From the NCBI RefSeq assembly GCF_014672695.1, contig NZ_CP053923.1, positions 4,060,321-4,065,582 on the forward strand: DNA of 5,262 bases, given 5' to 3'. Shown piece by piece: positions 1 to 5,107 of this stretch (position 1 is its first letter; the number at the start of each line of letters is the position of its first letter). This stretch comes from Defluviicoccus vanus (lineage in GTDB: Bacteria > Pseudomonadota > Alphaproteobacteria > Rhodospirillales > Defluviicoccaceae). The position numbers were made by a program, and so were the translations under genes. Below the pieces are notes generated by a model. That model was given only the letters and a program-made list of their open reading frames with translations. It had not been told where the DNA came from and ran no database searches.

Positions 1-1
1 G

Positions 2-1135
2 GTCCAGGAGGCAATCCTCGCCAGTGCCGATTTCTGGCTCCGCCGTGGTGTCGACGGCTTCCGCGTCGATGTGGCGAATTTCTTCTGCCACGATCCGGCG
101 CTGCGCGACAATCCGCCCTCCGGCCACCCGGCACCGGACAAGGCCTATTGGCTGCAGCGGCCGCTATATACGCGCAATCGGCCTGAGACACTCGACTTTG
201 TCCTCCGCTTTCGCCAACTGCTCGATCGTTATGCCGGCACGATGGCGGTGGCGGAACTCGCGGCCGAGGATCCGGTGGGGACGATGGTGGCCTACACCGA
301 CGGTCCCGACCGCTACCATACCGCCTACAGTTTCGTCTTCATGCGCGAGGCCTTCAACGCGCCGCTGTTTCGCCGCGCGGTGGAGGACTTGCAGCACCGA
401 TCGCAGGCGGCGTGGCCGTCCTGGGCTTTTTCAAACCACGACGTGCCACGGGTGGTCAGCCGCTGGGAGGCGGCCGGCGGCCGCGACCCGGCCTTTGCCA
501 AGGCGATGATCGCGCTGCTGACGACGCTGCGCGGCACCGCCTTCCTCTACCAGGGTGAAGAATTGGGGCTGCCACACGCCGAGGTGCCCTTCGAGAAGTT
601 GCAGGATCCGGAAGGCAAAGCCTTCTGGCCGCACCACCGTGGCCGTGACGGCGCGCGGACGCCGATGCCATGGCAGGCCGACGCCCCCTTTGCCGGCTTC
701 ACCTCGGTGGAGCCCTGGCTCCCCGTTTGTTCGCAGCACCTGCCACTGGCGGTCGACCGGCAGGAGGCGGATGCAGCGTCGGTGCTGGCGTTCACGCGAC
801 ACTTCCTCGCTTGGCGCAAGCAGCAGCCGGCGTTGATCGATGGAGCGATCCGCTTTTTCGATGCGGCGGAACCGGCGTTGGTCTTCGAGCGGCGAGACGA
901 GGGGCAGGCCGTTCTCTGTATCTTCAATCTTGCCGCGGAAAGCCTGAGCCTGCCCTGGGCCAATTTGTCCGAGTGGTCGCCCATCGACGGTCACGGGCTG
1001 CCCGCCGGTCGCATGGGGAGCGATCGCATCGGCTTGCCGGAGTGGGGGCGCTCTTTCTCCGCCGTCGCTGAACCCGCACGCAACGTGGCATGCTCGCAGA
1101 GGCGGCGGGTATCGGTAAATTGCCTATGGATATAA
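2..1135 (+). CDS. GH13 alpha-glucosidase, AglA-like (5' end outside window)
   Basis: This is a glycoside hydrolase family 13 enzyme that should hydrolyse alpha-glucosidic bonds of maltose-, sucrose- or trehalose-like sugars with retention. The reading frame is open from base 2, giving 377 codons. Family enzymes are about 540 residues long, so roughly 160 N-terminal residues lie upstream. The conserved GH13 regions are visible. GVDGFRVDV carries the nucleophile Asp (codon at 68-70), VAEL carries the acid/base Glu (254-256), and FSNHDVPRVVSRW carries the third Asp (440-442). The motif RTPMPWQ (656-676) and the stretch LRDNPP...RPETLDF near 101-200 are typical of AglA/oligo-1,6-glucosidase-like members. 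No signal peptide can be judged because the start is missing. The C-terminus is odd: the last ~30 residues after LPEWG look non-homologous, and a one-base shift would restore a more usual ending at 1071. Exact substrate is not determinable here. Confidence 0.93.
   Translation, partial: VQEAILASADFWLRRGVDGFRVDVANFFCHDPALRDNPPSGHPAPDKAYWLQRPLYTRNRPETLDFVLRFRQLLDRYAGTMAVAELAAEDPVGTMVAYTDGPDRYHTAYSFVFMREAFNAPLFRRAVEDLQHRSQAAWPSWAFSNHDVPRVVSRWEAAGGRDPAFAKAMIALLTTLRGTAFLYQGEELGLPHAEVPFEKLQDPEGKAFWPHHRGRDGARTPMPWQADAPFAGFTSVEPWLPVCSQHLPLAVDRQEADAASVLAFTRHFLAWRKQQPALIDGAIRFFDAAEPALVFERRDEGQAVLCIFNLAAESLSLPWANLSEWSPIDGHGLPAGRMGSDRIGLPEWGRSFSAVAEPARNVACSQRRRVSVNCLWI
1044..1048 (+). other. Probable one-base frameshift in a G run near the glucosidase 3' end
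   Basis: Five consecutive G bases follow the codons for LPE. In the frame as read, the protein continues WGRSFSAVAEPARN and then about 20 residues of low-quality sequence to a TAA at 1133-1135. Adding one G would give LPEWGALFLRRR and a TGA at 1069-1071. Members of this family commonly end soon after a 'LPPYG-hydrophobic' strand, so the shorter reading looks more natural. This could be a sequencing or assembly error or a genuine frameshift that adds about 21 residues. The core catalytic domain is unaffected either way. Confidence 0.5.
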
Positions 1136-1143
1136 TAGGCAAT
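1119..1143 (+). promoter_or_regulatory. Perfect 9-bp inverted repeat enclosing a TATAAT box
   Basis: The arms ATTGCCTAT (1119-1127) and ATAGGCAAT (1135-1143) are exact reverse complements separated by 7 bases. A perfect TATAAT sits at 1131-1136, across the spacer and right arm. The surrounding ~65 bases are clearly more AT-rich than the flanking coding DNA. This is best read as a promoter with an overlapping operator for the downstream small gene. No good -35 hexamer lies at 16-18 bases from the TATAAT. An alternative pairing is TTGCCT (1120-1125) with TATCGT (1143-1148) at 17 bases. No T run follows the dyad, so a rho-independent terminator for the glucosidase is less likely. The binding protein is unknown. 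Confidence 0.45.
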
Positions 1144-1220
1144 ATCGTCTAATATTAACCTAGTGGTAAATAGGGTGTAAGCGCGTCGATCGTTATGCCG
1201 ACCGTGCAGGGCAGGTGGCG

Positions 1221-1658
1221 ATGGTTGAATTCTCCAGTGGACAAGACACGCAGACGCGATACTTGCTGCCGAGTTGGATGCATTTCGGCAACCGTCACCG
1301 CGCATCTACGCACGCCGGGTGGTCGGTCCTGCCGCTGAACTGGCATGACGTGGCGGAGGTCACCTTGCGGCGTCTATCGCGAGGTGCTGGCCTTGCGGCG
1401 GCCAAGGCAGAGCCGCCATCGCCCGTGTTGCACTTTGTCGCAGAGGTTGTCGCCCCAGTGACGGAGGAGGCCTCCCCGGAAGCGGCCGCTTCGCCCGATG
1501 CAGCGATCACCAGTGCGGCCTTCAATGCGGCGAGCGAGGAGGAGTGGCGGCCACTGGCTTCGGACGGCGAACTGGCGGCATTCGGTGCTTTGATCTGCAT
1601 CCTGAGCGCGGTGGCGACGCTTTCCGCCATGGCTTGGCTGATGGCGGCGCTTGCCTGA
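1221..1658 (+). CDS. Hypothetical small protein with one C-terminal membrane segment
   Basis: I do not recognise this 145-residue protein. The ATG at 1221 is chosen because AGG at 1213-1215 sits 5 bases upstream as a Shine-Dalgarno; a GTG at 1215, in frame, would add two residues. Residues 1-55 are mixed and fairly basic with several aromatics (YLLPSWMHFGNRHR). Residues 60-112 are rich in Ala, Pro and Glu and look like a flexible acidic linker. Residues 118-143 (AAFGALICILSAVATLSAMAWL) form one hydrophobic helix ending at the stop, an arrangement resembling a tail-anchored protein. There is no signal peptide or catalytic motif. Codon choice is GC-rich, as in its neighbours. It stands alone between the glucosidase and the regulator, with no obvious terminator after it. 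A long open frame on the opposite strand covers the same bases but has no recognisable features. Confidence 0.55.
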   Translation: MVEFSSGQDTQTRYLLPSWMHFGNRHRASTHAGWSVLPLNWHDVAEVTLRRLSRGAGLAAAKAEPPSPVLHFVAEVVAPVTEEASPEAAASPDAAITSAAFNAASEEEWRPLASDGELAAFGALICILSAVATLSAMAWLMAALA

Positions 1659-1691
1659 ACAACTCGGCGCAAATGCCAGTTGACAACACCG

Positions 1692-1741
1692 TGATAGTGT
1701 GGAAATCCAATCTGGATAATAGACAAATCTCTGGTTGGATT
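1692..1741 (+). promoter_or_regulatory. Leader of the Rrf2 gene: -10 candidate and dyad symmetries
   Basis: The 94 bases between the small gene and the regulator hold a GATAAT (1715-1720) that fits a -10 box. Its best -35 at 17 bases is a poor TGATAG (1692-1697). A good TTGACA (1680-1685) has no matching -10 at normal spacing. Two dyads overlap here. ATCCA/TGGAT (1705-1709 and 1713-1717) has a 3-base spacer. AATCCAA/TTGGATT (1704-1710 and 1735-1741) flanks the -10 region. Rrf2 regulators often repress their own promoters, so these are candidate operator elements. That assignment is inference, and the promoter strength is uncertain. Confidence 0.35.
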
Positions 1742-1752
1742 GTCACGCCCGG

Positions 1753-2202
1753 ATGCTTTCCCAAAAGGCGAAGTATGCGCTGAAGGCTTTGTTCCAGTTG
1801 GCGACCTCGCCACCTGGGACGATGATGTTGGTAGCTGACATCGCCGCGAAGGAAAACGCACCGAAAAAGTTTCTGGAGCTGATCCTGCTCGAGTTAAAGC
1901 GCGACGGTATTGTCTACAGTCTGCGCGGCCGCAATGGTGGCTATGCGCTGGCCCGCCCGCCCGGGCAGGTGACGGTGGGGCAGGTGGTGCGGCTTATGGA
2001 TGGACCATTGGCACCTATTCCCTGTGCCAGTCTCAGCGCCTATCGTCCGTGCAACGATTGTAAGGACGAAGAGTTCTGTCCGGTGCGGCGGGTGATGCGC
2101 GAGGTGCGGGATGCGGTGGCCGAGATTCTCGACAATCGCACCCTCGCCGACATGACGGCAAATGCGGCGCTGCACGGGCTGATCAAGGTTGGCGTGACCT
2201 GA
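1753..2202 (+). CDS. Rrf2-family transcriptional regulator with a four-cysteine cluster
   Basis: A 149-residue DNA-binding regulator of the Rrf2 family (relatives IscR, NsrR, RirA, CymR), acting as a dimer in the cytoplasm. The ATG at 1753 is preferred over an in-frame TTG at 1735 because family members typically begin MLSQKAKYAL. No strong Shine-Dalgarno precedes it. Residues ~1-65 form the winged helix-turn-helix: recognition region about 37-50, wing SLRGRNGGYAL at 56-66. The dimerisation helix begins near residue 111. Between them are Cys91, Cys100, Cys103 and Cys109 in the pattern C-x8-C-x2-C-x5-C. Three of these could ligate an Fe-S cluster as in IscR or NsrR, but the spacing differs from those proteins. 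The gene ends 127 bases before the sulfate importer operon, separated by a terminator, which suggests it regulates sulfate uptake. It is not assigned to any named subfamily. Confidence 0.93.
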   Translation: MLSQKAKYALKALFQLATSPPGTMMLVADIAAKENAPKKFLELILLELKRDGIVYSLRGRNGGYALARPPGQVTVGQVVRLMDGPLAPIPCASLSAYRPCNDCKDEEFCPVRRVMREVRDAVAEILDNRTLADMTANAALHGLIKVGVT

Positions 2203-2205
2203 GTG

Positions 2206-2238
2206 TGATCGCACCGTAACAGGTGTGATTATTTTTTT
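2206..2238 (+). terminator. Rho-independent terminator after the Rrf2 gene
   Basis: ATCGCACC (2208-2215) pairs with GGTGTGAT (2222-2229) across a six-base loop GTAACA, with one G-U wobble. The stem can extend by G2207-T2230 and T2206-A2231. It is followed by seven T bases (2232-2238). It begins three bases after the regulator's stop codon. The shape is that of an intrinsic terminator and implies that the regulator is transcribed separately from the sulfate operon. Confidence 0.8.
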
Positions 2239-2266
2239 GCCACTAACATAATTAAATAGATAGACT
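2237..2266 (+). promoter_or_regulatory. Sigma-70-type promoter candidate for the sulfate operon
   Basis: TTGCCA (2237-2242) is a 5/6 match to the -35 consensus and TAGACT (2261-2266) a 4/6 match to the -10, with an 18-base spacer. The region is markedly AT-rich compared with flanking genes. The -35 box begins inside the T run of the preceding terminator, so the two elements are packed back to back. Predicted transcription would start near 2273, giving a leader of about 57 bases. That is too short for a standard sulfur riboswitch, and none is apparent. Confidence 0.5.
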
Positions 2267-2278
2267 AAATCCTGCGAG

Positions 2279-2296
2279 TTGGGTATTATACCGCAA
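2279..2296 (+). promoter_or_regulatory. Palindromic operator candidate in the sulfate operon leader
   Basis: GGTAT-T-ATACC (2282-2292) is an 11-base perfect dyad. It extends outward as TTG (2279-2281) against CAA (2294-2296) if the single G at 2293 is skipped. It lies just downstream of the predicted start of transcription and upstream of the Shine-Dalgarno, where a bound repressor would block elongation or initiation. The adjacent Rrf2 regulator is the natural candidate ligand. The identification rests on symmetry and position only. Confidence 0.4.
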
Positions 2297-2318
2297 GTTG
2301 TAATTTGTTGCCTGGGAT

Positions 2319-2324
2319 AGGAGG
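2319..2324 (+). promoter_or_regulatory. Shine-Dalgarno AGGAGG deciding the GTG start of sbp
   Basis: A perfect AGGAGG lies 5 bases before the GTG at 2330. It fixes that GTG as the start in the frame that gives a proper signal peptide. An overlapping GTG at 2328 is in another frame with no matching protein. This is the strongest ribosome binding site in the window and fits a high demand for the binding protein relative to the permeases. Confidence 0.8.
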
Positions 2325-2329
2325 ATTGT

Positions 2330-3349
2330 GTGTTCGGACGGCGCCGATTTCTGCCCATTCTCGCCGGCTGCGCCCTGATTTTTGCTGCTGGCAGCGCCCG
2401 TGCAGCCGACAAGACGCTGCTCAACGTTTCCTATGATCCAACTCGAGAATTCTATCAGGAGTTTAATGCGGCGTTTGCCAAGGTCTGGAAGGAGAAGGCC
2501 GGCGATGGCGTCATCGTCCGCATGTCGCATGGCGGATCAGGCAAGCAGGCCCGTGCGGTGATTGATGGTCTGCAGGCGGACGTTGTCACCCTCGCTCTCG
2601 CCTACGACATCGATGAAATCGCGGCGAAAACCGGTTTTTTGCCGGCTGATTGGCAGAAGCGTCTGCCCGAGAACAGTGCCCCTTACACCTCGACCATCGT
2701 CTTTCTGGTCCGCAAAGGCAATCCGAAGGCCATCCGCGACTGGAACGACCTGACGCGCGACGGCGTTTCCGTCATCACCCCCAATCCGAAGACCTCTGGC
2801 GGGGCGCGATGGAACTTTCTCGCTGCCTGGGGGTATGCACTCAAGCATTGGGACGGTGATGAAGCGAAGGCGGAAAAGTACGTCACCGACATTTTTCACA
2901 ACGTGCCGATCCTTGAGACAGGAGCGCGCGGCGCCACCACCACATTCGCCCAGCGTGGCCTCGGCGACGTCTTGATCACCTGGGAGAACGAAGCGCTTCT
3001 GGCCAAGGAAGAATTCGGCACCGATACGTTTGAAATAGTGGTGCCGTCGATCAGTATCCGGGCGGAACCCACCGTGGCGCTGGTGGATACCTGGGTCGAC
3101 AAGCACGGGACCCGCGATGTGGCGGAGAGCTATCTGCAATATCTCTATTCACCCGAGGGGCAGCGGCTGGCGGCCAAGCACTATTTCCGCCCAACCCGAA
3201 CGGACGGCGTGCCTGCGGCTGAGTTGGCCCGCTTTCCCAAGCTTGAACAGTTCACCATCGACGACGTGTTCGGTGGTTGGCAGAAAGCGCAGGCGCGGTT
3301 CTTCTCAGATGGCGGCGTCTTCGATAAAATCTACACGCCAGTGAGATAG
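2330..3349 (+). CDS. sbp: Periplasmic sulfate-binding protein of the CysTWA ABC importer
   Basis: This 339-residue precursor captures sulfate in the periplasm and delivers it to CysT/CysW. The signal region is MFGRRRFLPILAGC... with cleavage predicted after SARA (residue 25). The mature protein then starts ADKTLLNVSYD. Family signatures are SYDPTREFY (34-42), SHGGSGKQA (66-74), NPKTSGGARWN (152-162) and GDVLITWENEA (212-222). Residues matching the sulfate contacts I recall from the Salmonella protein are all present: Asp36, Ser70, Ser156-Gly157-Gly158, Ala199 and Trp218. Similarity to E. coli Sbp is high throughout, and the length matches. The n-region GRRRFL resembles a twin-arginine signal, unusual for this Sec-exported family; an LAGC at 11-14 resembles a lipobox but is badly placed. 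CysP, the thiosulfate-binding paralogue, is the alternative name. It is first in the operon and ends 3 bases before cysT. Confidence 0.96.
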   Translation: MFGRRRFLPILAGCALIFAAGSARAADKTLLNVSYDPTREFYQEFNAAFAKVWKEKAGDGVIVRMSHGGSGKQARAVIDGLQADVVTLALAYDIDEIAAKTGFLPADWQKRLPENSAPYTSTIVFLVRKGNPKAIRDWNDLTRDGVSVITPNPKTSGGARWNFLAAWGYALKHWDGDEAKAEKYVTDIFHNVPILETGARGATTTFAQRGLGDVLITWENEALLAKEEFGTDTFEIVVPSISIRAEPTVALVDTWVDKHGTRDVAESYLQYLYSPEGQRLAAKHYFRPTRTDGVPAAELARFPKLEQFTIDDVFGGWQKAQARFFSDGGVFDKIYTPVR

Positions 3350-3352
3350 CCG

Positions 3353-4207
3353 ATGACTGCGATCGCTCAGCGTCTCAGCGTCTGGCGCCGTGACAGCGTG
3401 CTGCCGGGATTTGGTCTTACTCTCGGCCTCACCTTGACATATCTCAGTCTGGTGATTCTGCTGCCCTTGTCGGCGCTGATCATCACCACCTCCGGTATGG
3501 GCTGGCAGGCGTTTCTCGATGCAGCATTCACGCCGCGGGCGCTCGCCGCCTATAAGCTGAGTTTTGGTGCGGCCTTTATCGCGGCAGGGATTAATGCCGT
3601 CGCCGGTGTGATCGTCGCCTGGGTGCTGGTGCGCTACAGTTTTCCCGGCAAGCGCCTTGTCGATGCCATCGTCGATCTGCCCTTTGCGCTGCCGACGGCA
3701 GTTGCCGGGATAGCGCTCGCTGCCATCTACGCCTCGAACGGCTGGATCGGTGGCCCTCTCTCCATTCTTGGTATCAAGGTTGCCTTCACGCCGCTTGCGG
3801 TCGTTCTGGCCCTGCTGTTCGAAGGTCTGCCGTTTGTCGTCCGAACGGTGGAACCGGTGCTGCAGGATCTCGATCCGGAGTTGGAGGAGGCCTCGGCCAG
3901 CCTTGGCGCCGGGCGGCTGCAAACGATGGTGCGGGTCATTCTACCGTCGATCCTACCGGCGGTGGTCACCGGCTTTGCGCTCGCCTTCGCCCGTGGACTG
4001 GGCGAGTACGGTTCGGTGATTTTCATCGCCGGCAATCTACCGATGGTTTCGGAAATCGCCCCGCTGCTGATCATTATCAAGCTCGAGCAGTACGACTACA
4101 CAGGCGCGACCGCGATCGCCACCGTTGTCCTACTTGCCGGTTTCATTCTCCTGCTGGTGATCAATGTCCTGCAGCGTTGGAGCCGCCGGCACGAGCACCG
4201 TACCTAG
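3353..4207 (+). CDS. cysT: Sulfate ABC transporter permease CysT (CysU)
   Basis: A 284-residue inner-membrane permease, one half of the sulfate/thiosulfate channel with CysW. About six hydrophobic segments are visible, near residues 20-44, 68-93, 106-127, 144-163, 201-226 and 253-274. The cytoplasmic EAA loop that docks the ATPase reads EEASASLGAGRLQTMVRVILP (178-198). It is followed by the family-typical ARGLGEYGSVIFIAGN (213-228). The stretch DLPFALPTAVAG (108-119) is also nearly identical to E. coli CysT (277 residues). The ATG follows the sbp stop by only 3 bases, with no strong Shine-Dalgarno, so translation is probably coupled to sbp. The C-terminus RWSRRHEHRT is basic and cytoplasmic. 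The gene appears intact. Confidence 0.96.
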   Translation: MTAIAQRLSVWRRDSVLPGFGLTLGLTLTYLSLVILLPLSALIITTSGMGWQAFLDAAFTPRALAAYKLSFGAAFIAAGINAVAGVIVAWVLVRYSFPGKRLVDAIVDLPFALPTAVAGIALAAIYASNGWIGGPLSILGIKVAFTPLAVVLALLFEGLPFVVRTVEPVLQDLDPELEEASASLGAGRLQTMVRVILPSILPAVVTGFALAFARGLGEYGSVIFIAGNLPMVSEIAPLLIIIKLEQYDYTGATAIATVVLLAGFILLLVINVLQRWSRRHEHRT

Positions 4208-4225
4208 CGAAAGCGAGTTGGAACG

Positions 4226-5086
4226 ATGATCACTCCCGCTGCGAGAGCTTCTCGTATTGCCATCAAGGAACCGCCATGGCTCAAGGTCGTCCTGACCCTG
4301 TCGGCGCTGTTGTTCCTCTTGCTGTTTGTCGCCATGCCGCTTGCCGCCGTCTTCGTCGAAGCGTTTCGGCGTGGCGTGGACATGTTTTTCCAGGCACTGG
4401 TAGAGCCTGACGCGCTTGCCGCCATCCGCCTGACCACCTTCGTTGCGGCCATCGCCGTTCCGCTGAACATGCTATTCGGTATCGTTGCCTCGTGGGCCAT
4501 CGCCAAGTTTGACTTCGCCGGCAAGAGCGTCTTGATCACCTTGATCGACCTGCCGTTTTCAGTGTCGCCGGTGGTCGCCGGTCTGGTCTTCGTGCTCTTG
4601 TTCGGCATCCATGGATGGTTTGGCCAATGGCTCGTCGATAACGATATCCAGATCATCTTTGCCGTTCCGGGCATCGTCCTGGCGACGATCTTCGTCACCT
4701 TCCCCTTCGTCGCGCGTGAACTCATTCCGCTGATGGAGGAGCAGGGACGGGAAGAGGAAGAGGCGGCGATGTCGCTTGGTGCCGGCGGCTTGCAGACCTT
4801 CTTCCGCGTGACCTTGCCAAACATCAAGTGGGGCCTGCTTTACGGCGTTCTCCTCTGCAACGCCCGGGCGATGGGAGAGTTTGGTGCTGTGTCCGTGGTC
4901 TCGGGACATATCCGCGGTGAAACCAACACCATGCCGTTGCACGTTGAGATCTTGTACAATGAGTACAATTTCGTTGCGGCGTTTGCGGTTGCCTCGCTCC
5001 TGGCGGGTTTGGCGTTGATTACCCTTGTTCTCAAGAAATTCATTGAATGGCGGTCCGGCGACACCGGCCGCGGCGCACCGCTTTAA
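4226..5086 (+). CDS. cysW: Sulfate ABC transporter permease CysW
   Basis: A 286-residue inner-membrane permease that pairs with CysT. Hydrophobic segments lie near residues 20-45, 68-92, 104-127, 143-163, 203-225 and 248-269. The EAA loop is EAAMSLGAGGLQTFFRVTLP (179-198), preceded by an acidic run EEQGREEEE (171-179). The segment ARAMGEFGAVSVVSGHIRGETNT (213-235) is characteristic of CysW and distinguishes it from CysT. DLPFSVSPVVAGLVFVLLFG (108-127) is also typical. The ATG is 18 bases after the cysT stop; only a weak GCGAG lies 8 bases upstream. The length matches E. coli CysW (291). The gene appears intact and is followed by cysA after a 21-base gap. Confidence 0.96.
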   Translation: MITPAARASRIAIKEPPWLKVVLTLSALLFLLLFVAMPLAAVFVEAFRRGVDMFFQALVEPDALAAIRLTTFVAAIAVPLNMLFGIVASWAIAKFDFAGKSVLITLIDLPFSVSPVVAGLVFVLLFGIHGWFGQWLVDNDIQIIFAVPGIVLATIFVTFPFVARELIPLMEEQGREEEEAAMSLGAGGLQTFFRVTLPNIKWGLLYGVLLCNARAMGEFGAVSVVSGHIRGETNTMPLHVEILYNEYNFVAAFAVASLLAGLALITLVLKKFIEWRSGDTGRGAPL

Positions 5087-5093
5087 AGGCGGT
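5077..5093 (+). other. Small hairpin across the cysW stop codon
   Basis: ACCGCTT (5077-5083) can pair with AGGCGGT (5087-5093), using one U-G wobble. The three-base loop is exactly the TAA stop codon of cysW. No T run follows, so it is not a terminator. It sits just before the cysA Shine-Dalgarno (AGGAG, 5096-5100) and could affect mRNA stability or initiation of cysA translation. It may equally be fortuitous. Confidence 0.2.
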
Positions 5094-5107
5094 CGAGGAG
5101 AGTCAGC

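Noticed and set aside
431..994. Long minus-strand frame inside the glucosidase gene
   Set aside because: It lies wholly within a clear GH13 coding region, and its product is Arg/Gly-rich with no domain. It is a frame shadow.
1072..1110. ACCCGC/GCGGGT inverted repeat as a terminator for the glucosidase gene
   Set aside because: The loop is 27 bases and no T run follows, so it is not a credible intrinsic terminator.
1680..1685. TTGACA as the -35 box of the regulator promoter
   Set aside because: The hexamer is perfect, but the bases 16-18 downstream (around 1702-1709) are not -10-like, and the nearest GATAAT is 29 bases away.
1295..1861. Long open frame on the minus strand opposite the small gene and the start of the Rrf2 gene
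   Set aside because: Its 188-residue product is low-complexity Ser/Ala/Arg with no recognisable domain, and it runs into the well-supported Rrf2 coding region. It looks like a mirror of GC-rich plus-strand coding.
2273..2329. Sulfur riboswitch in the sbp leader
   Set aside because: The leader is only about 57 bases after the predicted start. I could not fold a SAM- or other known sulfur-related aptamer in it.
2330..2372. Lipoprotein signal (LAGC) on the sulfate-binding protein
   Set aside because: Only three hydrophobic residues precede the would-be lipobox and the main hydrophobic run follows the cysteine. The SARA cleavage site after it gives a mature start that aligns with known Sbp proteins.
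3305..3922. Minus-strand frame opposite cysT
   Set aside because: The product is polar and Gln/Arg-rich, antisense to a clearly conserved permease. It is a frame shadow.
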